From positions 186,001-250,000 of the forward strand of contig NZ_FOIB01000006.1 in NCBI RefSeq assembly GCF_900111765.1: a stretch of DNA of 64,000 nt, written 5' to 3'. This document shows positions 52,801-61,600 of the stretch, in pieces. The notes under the pieces were generated by a model, which was not told where the DNA came from, did no database searches, and saw nothing but the letters and a program-made list of their open reading frames with translations. Each line of letters begins with the position of its first letter. Position 1 is the first letter of the stretch. Made by a program: the position numbers and the translations under genes. The DNA is from Myxococcus fulvus. GTDB lineage: Bacteria; Myxococcota; Myxococcia; Myxococcales; Myxococcaceae.

Positions 52801-55800
52801 GCGCGCCCGGAGGCGGGCGTGGGCAGCACGCGCTTGCTCGGGAACGTGTGGAAGGTGGACTCGAAGGTGTGGCTCACCGCGCCCTGGGCCGGGTCCTCCA
52901 GCCGCGTCTGGTTGCCCCAGTCGTCGTACTGATACGAGTAGACCTGCCACGCGTCCCCGCCCGTCCAGCGCGAGTGCGTCTTCGTGTCCCAGGTGCCCGC
53001 GTCGTAGGTGGTGCGCTCCCAGCGCAGCGGCTGGTTGCCCTGCGCGTCCGTGCTGAGCTTGCGCTCGGTGGGGAAGCCGAGGCGGTGCTGCGCCGTGTCG
53101 TTCTGGAAGGTCTGCCGGGTGTACAGCGTGGCGCCCGGCGCGCCGGTGATGCTCTGGGTGATGGAGGTGGCGTTGCCGTAAGCGTCGTACTGGAAGGCCT
53201 TGGTCTGCACGCAGTCGGGCATGTCCGACTTCGCGAAGGTGTACAGCTTCTTTCGCACCTGGGTCGTCTGGAGCTGGTGGACGCCGGAGCTCCCCGGCGT
53301 GGCGTAGTCGTATTCGGAGCGGACCATCAGCGCCCGGTCCGAGGCGCGCCGCACCGTCTGGCTCGCCACGGCGTAGGTGCGGGGGAAGTCCTGGTGGTAG
53401 CGCGTCTCGGTGATGGCGCCAGCGGTGCCGGTGTCCGGGTCCTTCTTGGACCACGCCGCGAAGCCCATCCACCCGCGGCCCTGGAGGTTCAGCCGCGCGC
53501 CCGCGAACGTGAAGGCATGGGCGTGGCGCCGTGTCTCGGAATACACCTGGGTGTACGCCGCCACGACGTAGCGCGGGGACTGGACGCTGCGGGAGGCGAA
53601 GCTCATGCCGACCTCGGGCGTCTGGGCGCCGGGGTTGGCCGCCAGGGCGTACGTCGCGCCGGGGAGCTGGTTGTTGAACAGGGACTGGGTGTCCACGACG
53701 TCCGGGGCGGGCGCTTCCCGGGTGTAGACGGACGGGTCCGTGAGGGGCTTGTAGGTGAGCTCGAAGCGGCCGCCCAGGCCGTTGGTGATGCGGGAGACCA
53801 GGTCGGGGTACTCGGGCGTCGCGGCGAGCAGCCAGGCCGCGCCGGAGCCGTCCACGTGCAGCAGGTCCGCCTTGCCCACGCCCGTCAGGCCCACCGCGGA
53901 GGTGGACTCGCCCACCGTCACGAAGGGCGGCACCTGCGACACCTTGGCGTGCAGGCGCAGCGCGCCGCCTTCGTTGAGCAGCACCGCGAGGCGGCGGGGC
54001 GTGGGCTCTCCATCGCGCTGGTGCTCGCCGACGATGACCAGGTCATCGCGTCCCTTGCCCGTGACGTCGGCGGGCATGAGCTGGGGGATGGCGGCGCCGT
54101 AACGCAGGCCCGTGCTGCCCAGGTCCTGCACGACGAAGCCCTTGCCCGTGTTGAAGAGGGCGCGCAGGTGCAGCGTGGTGCCGTCCGTGTAGGGATTGAG
54201 GAGGTCGACTTGGCCGTCGCCGTTCAGGTGGATGGGGACGAGGCTGCCGCCCCAGGGGACGCGCGAACTCGCGGGCAACAGCGGCGTGTCCTGCTGCTGG
54301 AAGCCCCGGCGCTCGGGGCGGGCCATCAGTCCGGTGAGCTTCAGGAAGCCGCCGTCATTGGACGCGTGGACCAGGTCCGTCTGGCCATTGCCGTCCAGGT
54401 CCAGGGCGCTCAGGTGGCCGCCGAAGGGCAGGGTGGTGGAGGTGGCGCCGTGGGCCGACGGCGCGAAGCTGGAGCCATTCGAGTAGAGGACGTCCAGCTT
54501 CAACAGGGAGCCGTTGTTGGTGGCGTAGACCAGGTCCGTGCGCCCGTCGCCATCCACGTCCAGGGCCAGCAGCCGGCCGCCCCAGAGCAAATCACCGGGG
54601 CCGGCGCCGTGGACGGGGCCCTCGCGGACCAGCGACCAGCGGCCGTTGCGCTCGGTGGCCTTGAAGAGCGTCAGGCCCAGCCTGCCCCCATTGTTGGCGG
54701 CGTAGACCAGGTCCATGTGGCCATCGGCGTCCACGTCGAGCGGGCAGAAGGTGCCGCCCCAGCCGAGCTGCGCGCCGGACAGGTCCACGGGGAAGGGCCC
54801 TTCCAGGCCCGTGCGCGTGGAGAGGTACAGGTCCAGTCGGAGCTGGAGGCTGACGTGGTAGGCGTGCAGGACGTCCGTGAGGCCCTGGCCGCTCACGTCC
54901 ATGGGGATGCGCAGGCCGCCGGGCATGTTCTTGCCCAGGGCGCGCGAGGCCTGGAACAGCGTGGGGTCCGCCTCGGCCTGTCCCTGCCACAGGAAGGTGG
55001 TGCGGGGCAGCGAGGTGTCACGCGCCTCGGTGGTGACGGACTGCAGGAGCTGCCGGCGGGTGGCGCGGCTGGGCTGGTAGTCGAAGCGGTACGTCCTGGC
55101 GAGCGTGTCGCCGACGTAGGTCTGCACCTGGGACAGCAGGCGGGTGATGCGGACGGGATGGCCGCCGACGTAGGTGGTGGCGATGTCCTGGCGGTCGACG
55201 AAGGTGAAGCGGACCTGTCGCTTCCTGGCGATGGGCTTCTTGAGGTTGTCCGTGTACTCGATGAGCTTGGGGTAGTGGGCGTTGTGCTGCGCGTCCTGCT
55301 CGTACGTCACCGTCATGAAGTTGCCGTGCCGGTCCGTGACGCGGTTGAGGGACCACAGGCGGATGGCGGGGACGGTGCTGGAGGCGGGGACGCGGGAGTC
55401 CGCCGTCGCACCGTACTCCCACGTCTGTCCATCCCGGGTGTGGACGGTGAAGGACTGGGGGCCGCGCTGGACATCCCAGCCGGAGGGGTAGTGGGGGACG
55501 ACCTTGCGCCACGTCTGGATTTCGGTGTGGTAGACGGCCTGGGGTTGCCCATACGCGCCGGAGACGGCCATCAAGCGCTGACCATCCAGGATGAAGCGGT
55601 CGTCCAGGTCGTAGTTGACGCTGCCGTGTTGCCCGTCCTGGGCCACCGTGCGCCCCGCGCGGGTGATGGAGGACAGGCCGCTCAGGCCCCAGCCCACGCC
55701 GAGCAACCCGTCGCCTCCGCCGCTGTTGTAGGCGATGCCCAGGGTGGGGGCGAGGCCGTTGGTGCCTGGAGGGACCTTGAGCTCGAAGGCGTACGAGGCG

Positions 55801-55856
55801 CCTCCGTCCTTGTCGATGCTGAACTGGTCGGTGAGCTTGCCCGTGCTGTCTGCCAT
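49821..55856 (-). CDS. Giant SpvB/TcB-RHS repeat protein (RHS1)
   Basis: 2011 aa. The N-terminus MADSTGKLTDQFSIDKDGG and APTLGIAYNSGGGDGLLGVGW is an SpvB/TcB domain (to about 310). FG-GAP/VCBS-type repeats follow with LDVDGDGRTDLVYA (about 330-600), then a TcdB-middle region with RGWMGFAAWSKKDPDTGT. YD/RHS repeats run from about 850 to 1640. The RHS core closes with YYSPLLGNFITADAQ and IDPTG. The last 260 residues are hydrophobic and Gly-rich (GVAVGGLVGAGLGGLAYN). Proteins of this plan form a hollow shell that holds a C-terminal toxin. No known nuclease or protease domain is seen in the tail. GGAGG precedes the ATG. Confidence 0.92.
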   Translation of the reverse strand: MADSTGKLTDQFSIDKDGGASYAFELKVPPGTNGLAPTLGIAYNSGGGDGLLGVGWGLSGLSSITRAGRTVAQDGQHGSVNYDLDDRFILDGQRLMAVSGAYGQPQAVYHTEIQTWRKVVPHYPSGWDVQRGPQSFTVHTRDGQTWEYGATADSRVPASSTVPAIRLWSLNRVTDRHGNFMTVTYEQDAQHNAHYPKLIEYTDNLKKPIARKRQVRFTFVDRQDIATTYVGGHPVRITRLLSQVQTYVGDTLARTYRFDYQPSRATRRQLLQSVTTEARDTSLPRTTFLWQGQAEADPTLFQASRALGKNMPGGLRIPMDVSGQGLTDVLHAYHVSLQLRLDLYLSTRTGLEGPFPVDLSGAQLGWGGTFCPLDVDADGHMDLVYAANNGGRLGLTLFKATERNGRWSLVREGPVHGAGPGDLLWGGRLLALDVDGDGRTDLVYATNNGSLLKLDVLYSNGSSFAPSAHGATSTTLPFGGHLSALDLDGNGQTDLVHASNDGGFLKLTGLMARPERRGFQQQDTPLLPASSRVPWGGSLVPIHLNGDGQVDLLNPYTDGTTLHLRALFNTGKGFVVQDLGSTGLRYGAAIPQLMPADVTGKGRDDLVIVGEHQRDGEPTPRRLAVLLNEGGALRLHAKVSQVPPFVTVGESTSAVGLTGVGKADLLHVDGSGAAWLLAATPEYPDLVSRITNGLGGRFELTYKPLTDPSVYTREAPAPDVVDTQSLFNNQLPGATYALAANPGAQTPEVGMSFASRSVQSPRYVVAAYTQVYSETRRHAHAFTFAGARLNLQGRGWMGFAAWSKKDPDTGTAGAITETRYHQDFPRTYAVASQTVRRASDRALMVRSEYDYATPGSSGVHQLQTTQVRKKLYTFAKSDMPDCVQTKAFQYDAYGNATSITQSITGAPGATLYTRQTFQNDTAQHRLGFPTERKLSTDAQGNQPLRWERTTYDAGTWDTKTHSRWTGGDAWQVYSYQYDDWGNQTRLEDPAQGAVSHTFESTFHTFPSKRVLPTPASGRALEFEFQYDAAQGVLTSQTQPNGAREVHVHDGLGRPVETQRMGPGGALVATMRFQRGQDGTGAYRKTLTRQDWNKDVWLVRTEYVDGFGRVTRTASQGMENGALIGRAILEDTVLDAHDQPLEQSLPYFSGDTPKRAQALSYDEYERVVRRETSSAGAAPNVTTYQYPRADRVVLTEGVGTAAPRTRTMTHGFHGDSRSLMELQDGRGNTTRYTYDAIGRRLSATDPKVETTFTYDGVDRHTAITTRSGSTTFTRETYAYRDAQREWTHTDGTGQTTVFRHDALRRVLSKQAGTSRTDYTYDEPTSAYSLGLLTGVQLPDGSAYVYGHDADGNTTSVKLTLDGTAYTLGQDFTPARLVSRIVYPDTAKTEVGYHRDALQRLVRITEGAKEHLVHSDFTALGAPAVARYGNGARTAWTYTPDGHLLTQDVFTGDEKPASASTLEWDAFWQVSAVRDRLETPQGQSFTYDMLGQLVKAQGGGYGTQDFAYDGACSLTSKAGLTLERLGHQIARGYSPASPDALHTRYDGNGSLVELTYQGNTTRFGYDPERRLQEVGQVRFTYDQDGRRLKKAEPDLTTYYVAPCFEVVRFASGARQHTRYILDGDALVASVTVAESGTPPTGHAGVPSPGTRYFHLDNTQSTTLSTDEQGQVASRLDYEPFGQPRVRSGQDDVRRKFTGLELDSTGLYYASSRYYSPLLGNFITADAQMGAPDDRMGAFNRYAYALNDPLTLIDPTGRGFFGAIKNFFTNTLPQWFSKHWEEIVSYAVDIALIAGGIALSFVPGLQGVAAVAIGVAVGGLVGAGLGGLAYNISTNAMGKEFSWADWGAQVGIGAAAGAIAGGFSAVGEIAATSLNLASKSLLNIGLRAGVDVIGGVVSGLSSQLIGNAVAGAPLGADLTFAAIFGGVAGGVGSVVASGGKATLSRVARSLDDLDGLADGLRRASYNVANGPTMQLEVEGLRKLVALSLGGTFGTSLGYTLSYLHAEQYFLPGMK

Positions 55857-56100
55857 TGCATGCCTCCGCCTGGAGCAGAGCTCCGCCAGCGACGTCGACG
55901 CCCGGGGGCGCGACATGAGAGAACCGGCTCATCCTTCAAACCCAGACGTGAAGCAGTGCTCGCTGCCCGAAGTGGCGGCGGAGTGTGGTTTGGAGGATGG
56001 GGTCTGTCGAGGCGAAGGTGACGGGGGGCGACCTCCGTACGTGGGGAGTGTCGCCTATCGATCGGCGGCCTGGGCTGTGCGGGTGATGCGGTAATCCCTG

Positions 56101-57498
56101 TCAGCGGCAGGGGCTGGTGACGTCGTCCGCCACTTGGGGGAGGTTGAATTCCAGTGAATCGTCGAGGTTGATATTGAAGACGCGGAGCTTCTTCTTGGAA
56201 GTCCCCGAGCCTGTCGGGTTTGCGAAGGCGACCAGGTTCTGCTGCTGGAACTCTTCGAACTTGACCTTGGGGTTGGCGGCGATTTCGCGTGCGCTGAATC
56301 GCCAGGCCGCACAGTTCTCCACGGTGACGGTCGCGCCCGCGAGGGGGTTCAGGCTCTTGACCCTGTTCCCGTCATAGATGATGGGTACGAATCGGGGGAA
56401 CTCGACTTGAGTCGGTGGAACGTCGAAGGAGTCCCACGGGGCGAAATGACCATGCGCCCAGGTCATTTGTTTCGAAGTCGGCTCATATCGCTGCGACACA
56501 GCCCAGCCCTCGGTGGCTCGAGTCACGGGCCCATGGCTCGCCTCCCAGAAATGGGCTCGGCAGCTGCCATTCTGGATGGATTTCACGTGAAGCAGGACAG
56601 GAAGCTGGACGCTGAAGAGCGGGTCGGTCGTGGTGTCGGGGCTGGTCCTCAGAAAAGGTACATCCCGCTGGCAGCGGCACGACAGCGACAGGTTGAACTG
56701 CCAGAAGCCCTTGGCGTCCCCCGAGTCCACCATCAGCACTTCAGGATGGGTCGTCACTTGTTGGACGCGGATGACGACGTAGTCCGCATCGGGGCGGCCA
56801 TTCTCCCGGTACACGTGATACGAGACGACGTAGTCGAGCTCGAAGTGCTGGGTCTTGCCCTTCGTGGTGGGCCACGTCTCGTAGGTGATGGGGGTTCGCG
56901 AGTGGTTGACCAGGCTCCTGACGCCATACATGACGCCTTGAGGGGGAATCAGCCCAGGGCCTCCCACGCTCAGTGACCTCTGTGCGCGATGTGCCGCGAG
57001 CTGCCTGCCCCAATCCCGCTGACTTCGTGGGGCCTGGAGGTGTGTCGTGTGGAGTTCCCATTCACCCTCCATGCCCCGCGCCGGGGCGCTCGCGTCTTCG
57101 GCCGGGGCTGGCGCTGGTGTCACGTGCGGCGCTGGAGCGTCGAGCACCGTGAAGACGAAGCTGGAGGGGGCGCTGGCCCGCATGTCCCGGCTGACCATCA
57201 GCGCGGTGACGCCCGCATCGTGTCGGGTGCCAACGAGTTTCTCCAACGCGTCATGGGCAGACGGCTCCAGGTGCGTCATCACCAGCGTCTGGCCCGCGCT
57301 CAGCGCCTGGCCCAAAAGAGGCACGTACCGCTCCGGCCGGGTGGTGGCGCAGTCCACCCAGAGTACTTCGGCCCGCCTCAGGTCACTCGGCTCATTCCTG
57401 GCGAAGAGGTCACCGAGGTCCGTCAGGGCATCGAGGTCCTGTCCCGAGGGAGACCCGGTGTAGAAGATCCGCGGCTTCGTCTGTCTCGTCGACTCCAT
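56101..57498 (-). CDS. RHS-partner family protein B (unknown family)
   Basis: 465 aa, full-length relative of partner A: KPRIFYTGSPSGQDLDAL and AEVLWVDCATTRPERY in the N-terminal alpha/beta part, a Pro/Ala-rich linker, SVGGPGLIPPQGVMYGVR at about 178, DADYVVIRVQQ, LSCRC, NGSC and a final PCR. The leader GGAGGACAGTC before the ATG also occurs before partner C. It sits between partner C and RHS1, with 244 non-coding bases before RHS1, so it may belong to either RHS unit. Function unknown. Confidence 0.8.
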   Translation of the reverse strand: MESTRQTKPRIFYTGSPSGQDLDALTDLGDLFARNEPSDLRRAEVLWVDCATTRPERYVPLLGQALSAGQTLVMTHLEPSAHDALEKLVGTRHDAGVTALMVSRDMRASAPSSFVFTVLDAPAPHVTPAPAPAEDASAPARGMEGEWELHTTHLQAPRSQRDWGRQLAAHRAQRSLSVGGPGLIPPQGVMYGVRSLVNHSRTPITYETWPTTKGKTQHFELDYVVSYHVYRENGRPDADYVVIRVQQVTTHPEVLMVDSGDAKGFWQFNLSLSCRCQRDVPFLRTSPDTTTDPLFSVQLPVLLHVKSIQNGSCRAHFWEASHGPVTRATEGWAVSQRYEPTSKQMTWAHGHFAPWDSFDVPPTQVEFPRFVPIIYDGNRVKSLNPLAGATVTVENCAAWRFSAREIAANPKVKFEEFQQQNLVAFANPTGSGTSKKKLRVFNINLDDSLEFNLPQVADDVTSPCR

Positions 57499-57609
57499 GG
57501 GTGACTGTCCTCCAGCTCCGGATTCCTCGATGGAATGCGCGAACCCGGCTGTTTCAGGGGATATTTGGGGATGGGATTCGAGGAGCCTGGGACCGAGCCC
57601 GGGCCCTGG

Positions 57610-58566
57610 TCAGAGGCAGGGACTGGTGACGTCTTCCGTCTCCTGGACCAGGTTGAGTTGTACGGCGTCGGGCTTGAACTCCATGTCACGGGTGTCCATG
57701 TCATGGTCAGACAGAGGGGCCTTGGTATTGGCGAAGGCCGCAAGCCGGAGCGTGAGCTTCTCATTGAATGTGACCGAGGGGTTGGTGGCGATGACATTGG
57801 CGTCGAAGCGCCAGGTCGCCACATTCCCAAGGTTGACCGTGGAGCGCGCCAGGAGGTTCAAGCGCTTGACCCTTCCACTGCTGCTCTCACCGTCATACAT
57901 CTTGCGCCACCAGCGTTGGTAATCGGATGGCGGGTCCTCCCGGATGTCCCACGGGGCTCGGTGGAAGTAGCGCCAGGCCGCCTTCCCGGCTGAGGTGGTG
58001 CTTTGATTCATCACTCCCCAATCCGGGATGGAGTGGCTCTCAGGGCCGTATGTCGCTGACCAGGTCTGGGGAAGACAGCTCCCCTCGCTCAGATATTTGA
58101 TCTGGAGCGGGATGGAGAATTGTGTGTGGGTTTGAGAGCCGAGAGTGGAGTCAGGAGAGCTTCCTATCAGTGCCACCTGTCGGTTGTGGGTGCACTCCAT
58201 ACTCAGCTCGTATGGAAAGTACCCCCGGACGTTGTTCTCGTCCTTCATCGGGGTTCCGCTGGAGACAATCGCTTGCAGGACTCGAGTCACCACGTAGTCG
58301 GCGGGCTGTTTGCCGTTCTCCCGATAGATATAGAATACGCGGCTGATGCAACACCAGGGCGCCTGCGTGGCGCCCTTCAGGAATGCCCATTTGGAATGGG
58401 TGAACTTCTGGGTGAGCTGCTGCGACCTCTGCTGAACGCCGAGCAGGACGCCTGGAGGTGGAATCATCCCGGCTCCTCCCGCGAGGAAGGTGGTTCTCGC
58501 CAAGGGCTCCTCGCGCATGGAAGTCTCATCGAGGCGCTCGCGCTGTGTCCGTGTCATTGATTTCAT
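57610..58566 (-). CDS. RHS-partner family protein C, short form lacking the N-terminal domain
   Basis: 318 aa. It starts near the conserved GGAGMIPPPGVLLGV segment and has VFYIYRENGKQPADYVVTRV, a mid-domain Cys (MECTHNRQ), SEGSC, WRYFHRAPWDIREDPP and a final PCL, all matching partner A. The 150-residue N-terminal alpha/beta domain of A and B is missing. Its first 30 residues are charged. ATG at 58566 is chosen since GGAGGACAGTC precedes it; a GTG at 58599 is less likely. It lies 83 bases downstream of RHS2 and is probably co-transcribed with it. Confidence 0.8.
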   Translation of the reverse strand: MKSMTRTQRERLDETSMREEPLARTTFLAGGAGMIPPPGVLLGVQQRSQQLTQKFTHSKWAFLKGATQAPWCCISRVFYIYRENGKQPADYVVTRVLQAIVSSGTPMKDENNVRGYFPYELSMECTHNRQVALIGSSPDSTLGSQTHTQFSIPLQIKYLSEGSCLPQTWSATYGPESHSIPDWGVMNQSTTSAGKAAWRYFHRAPWDIREDPPSDYQRWWRKMYDGESSSGRVKRLNLLARSTVNLGNVATWRFDANVIATNPSVTFNEKLTLRLAAFANTKAPLSDHDMDTRDMEFKPDAVQLNLVQETEDVTSPCL

Positions 58567-58649
58567 GAGACTGTCCTCCACGTCATCGTGCTGATTCACA
58601 TCACCGCGGAGCTCGCGCCGTGGCGGCGACGAGACCCGGTCGCCCCGGC

Positions 58650-61600
58650 CTAGATGAGCTTCTCGGAGTGCAGGGTGTTGAGGGTGTTCCCGACCGACGT
58701 CGCCGCGGCGTTCTCCAGTTTATGGGTCAAGAACTTGTTCCAGAACTTGTTCTGGGCCCACGCGGCCTGGACGGCCGCGGTGAAGGTGGAGGGGGGCGGC
58801 GTATCGGAGACGAGGTAGACGGATGAACGGGGTTTGGCTCGCGCGGCGATGACTCCACCGGACACGGCCCCCAGCACGGCGCCGGAGAGCGCCGCGAACC
58901 CCAGGTTCTTCGTCGCGTCCGAGCCTTCCGCGACATTCGAAAGCACCTGTCCGATGGTGTTGGAGACCGCGCCTCCAACGCCATTCGCGACCGCCTGGAC
59001 GCCGACGTTCGCCGCGCTCCGAGCCACATACCCGAGTCCTGCGGCCGCGGCGCTCCCTCCTGCGGCGAAGCCCCCGGCGACGGCACCTGTCAAAGCGCCG
59101 ATGCCAATCTGGGTCCCCCACTTGCCCCACTCGAATTTCTCTCCCTTGGCGCTCGCTGTGATGTTGTAGGCGAGGCCTCCCAGTCCGGCGCCCACGAGCG
59201 CTCCCACGCCAATGGTCAGGGCCGCGGCCGCGACCCCCTGGAGACCCGGGATGAAGGTCAGCGCGATGCCTCCGAGGACGAGCAGGACGTCCACCGTGTA
59301 GGAGATGATCTCCTTCCAGTGGTTCTCGAACCAGGGCTTCACCGTGTTGGTGAAGAAGTTCGCGACGCTGTCGACCGCCCTGGCGACGCCGGAGACGATG
59401 CTGGAGAAGACGGAGCCAATCCAACTGAAGAATCCGAAGCCCGACGGGTCCGTCAGGGTCATCGGGTCATTGAGGACGTAGGCGTAGCGGTTGAACGCGC
59501 CCGCCTGTTCCTCGGGTGCGCCCAGCATCGTGTCGGCGGTGATGAAGCCACCGAGCAGCGGGCTGTAGTAGCGGGACGAGGCGTAATAGAGGAGCGACCC
59601 ATCCAACTCGAGCCCCGTGTATTTGCGGCGGAAGTCGTCCTTGCCCGAGATGCGGGCGGGCTTCCCGAAGGGGTCGTAGTCGACGGCGCAGGACACCTGG
59701 CCCTGCTCGTCCGTGACCAGGGTGGTGCTTTGGGTGTTGTTGACGTGGAAGTAGCGCGTGCCCGTCGTGGGGACTCCCGACGAGGTGGCGGGAGGCGTGC
59801 CCGACTCCACGGCGGTGACGGTGGCCACCAGGTGGTTTCCCTCGAGGATGGAGCGGGTGTGCTGGCGGGCGCCGTTCTCGAAGGCCACGACTTCGTAGCA
59901 GGGGGCGACGTAGTACGTCGTCAGCTCGGCTTCGACCTTCTTCAGCCGGCGGCCGTCGTGGTCATAGGTGAAGCTCATCAGCTCCTGGTCCCGGAGCGGG
60001 CGCTCGGGGTGTCCTCCTGCGTCCGGCAGGACGAGGAAGACCTTCTGGAGGCGCCGCTCTCCGTCGTAGGCGTAGCGGTAGTTGACGGTGTCGTAGCGGA
60101 GCTGGACGAGGCTTCCGTTGGTGTCGTAGCGGGCGGTGATGGCGTCGGGATTGGAGGGGAGGGCGCCGCCCGAGATGCGATGGCCGGTGCGCTCCAAGGT
60201 GAGGTCGGCGAAGCGGGTGAGGTTGCGCGCGCCGTCGTAGGCGAACTCCTGGGGGCCATGGCTCCCGCCCTCGGCCTTCACCAACTGCCCCAGGGGGTCA
60301 TAGGTCAAGGCCTGGCTGCGAGGGGCCTCCAGGCGGTCCTGGATGGACGCGACCTGCCAGAAGGGATTCCACGCGAGCGTGGAGGCCAGGACGGGACGCT
60401 CCTCCTTGTTGGAGACGTCCTGGGTGAGCAGATGGCCGTCGGAGGTGTATGTCCAGGCAGCGCGGACCTCATTGCCATACCGGGCCACCGCGGGCGCGCC
60501 GAGCGCGGTGAAGTCCGACTGGACCAGGTGCTTGGTGCTGCCTTCGTTGATTTCGAGCAGGCGCTGGAGCGCGTCGCGCCGGTAATGGACCTCGGTCTTC
60601 GCGGCGTCCGGGTAGACGATGCGCGAGACGAGCCGCTCGGGCGTGAAGTCCTGGGACAGGGGATACGCGGTCCCATCCAGTGTCAGCGTGACCGAGGAGG
60701 TGTTGCCGTCGGCGTCGTGGCCATAGGCATACGCGGTTCCGTCGGGGAGCGTGACACCCGTCAGTTGTCCCGCCGAGAGCGGGCGGGTCGGCTCGTCATA
60801 GGTGTAGTCGGTCTGCTCGCTGCCCACCTGCTTCGAGGTGCGTCGCATGAGCTTGTCGTGCTGGAAGGTCGTCACCAGGCCGGCGCCATCGGTGTAGGTC
60901 CAGGACCGTTGCGTGTCCTGGTAGGCATAGGTCCCCTGGGTGAACAGGGTGGAGCCCGAGCGGGTGGTGACGGAGGTCTGGCGGCCCAGGCCGTCGTAGG
61001 TGAAGGCCGTCTCCACATTCGGGTCCTTCGCGCTCAGCCGCCGGCCCAGCAGGTCATGGGTGAAGCGGGTGGTGTGAGCCTGACTGTCCTCGAGCAGTTC
61101 CAGCGTCCGGGTGTCTCCGTGGTAGCGGTAGGCCATCTTCCGGGTGCGTGGCGCCGTGGAGGTGGCGCCCTCGGTGATGGTGGCCCGGTTTGCGTGGGGG
61201 TATGCGTAGGTGGTGACGTTGGGCGAGTCACCCGCGCTCGGGGTCTCCTGGCGCACCAGGCGCATGTACTCGTCATAGACACACACCTGGGCGCGTACGG
61301 GCGTGTCTCCGCTGAAGTAGGGCAGCGTCTGCTCGGTGACCTGGTCGTGGGCATCGAGGAGGGTGTCCTCGTGGATGGCCCGGCCGACGCGCTCGCCGTT
61401 CTCCTCTCCCTGGCTCACCGTTCGGGTGATGCGCTCGAAGCCGTCCAGATGGTTCGTGCGCACCGCCCAGATGTCGCGGTTCCATTCCTGGCGGGTCCAG
61501 GTCTGGTGGTACGGCCCCGTCGTGTCCTGTCCATGCTCGAAGCGCATCGTCGTGACGAGCGAGCCGTCCGGCCCCGTGCGTCGGGACTGCGTGGGGCGCC

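Noticed and set aside
49749..56021. 2090-codon open frame on the + strand opposite RHS1
   Set aside because: Shadow of the G+C third-position bias on the true gene; its translation is repetitive low-complexity sequence with no domain, while the other strand has clear SpvB and RHS motifs.
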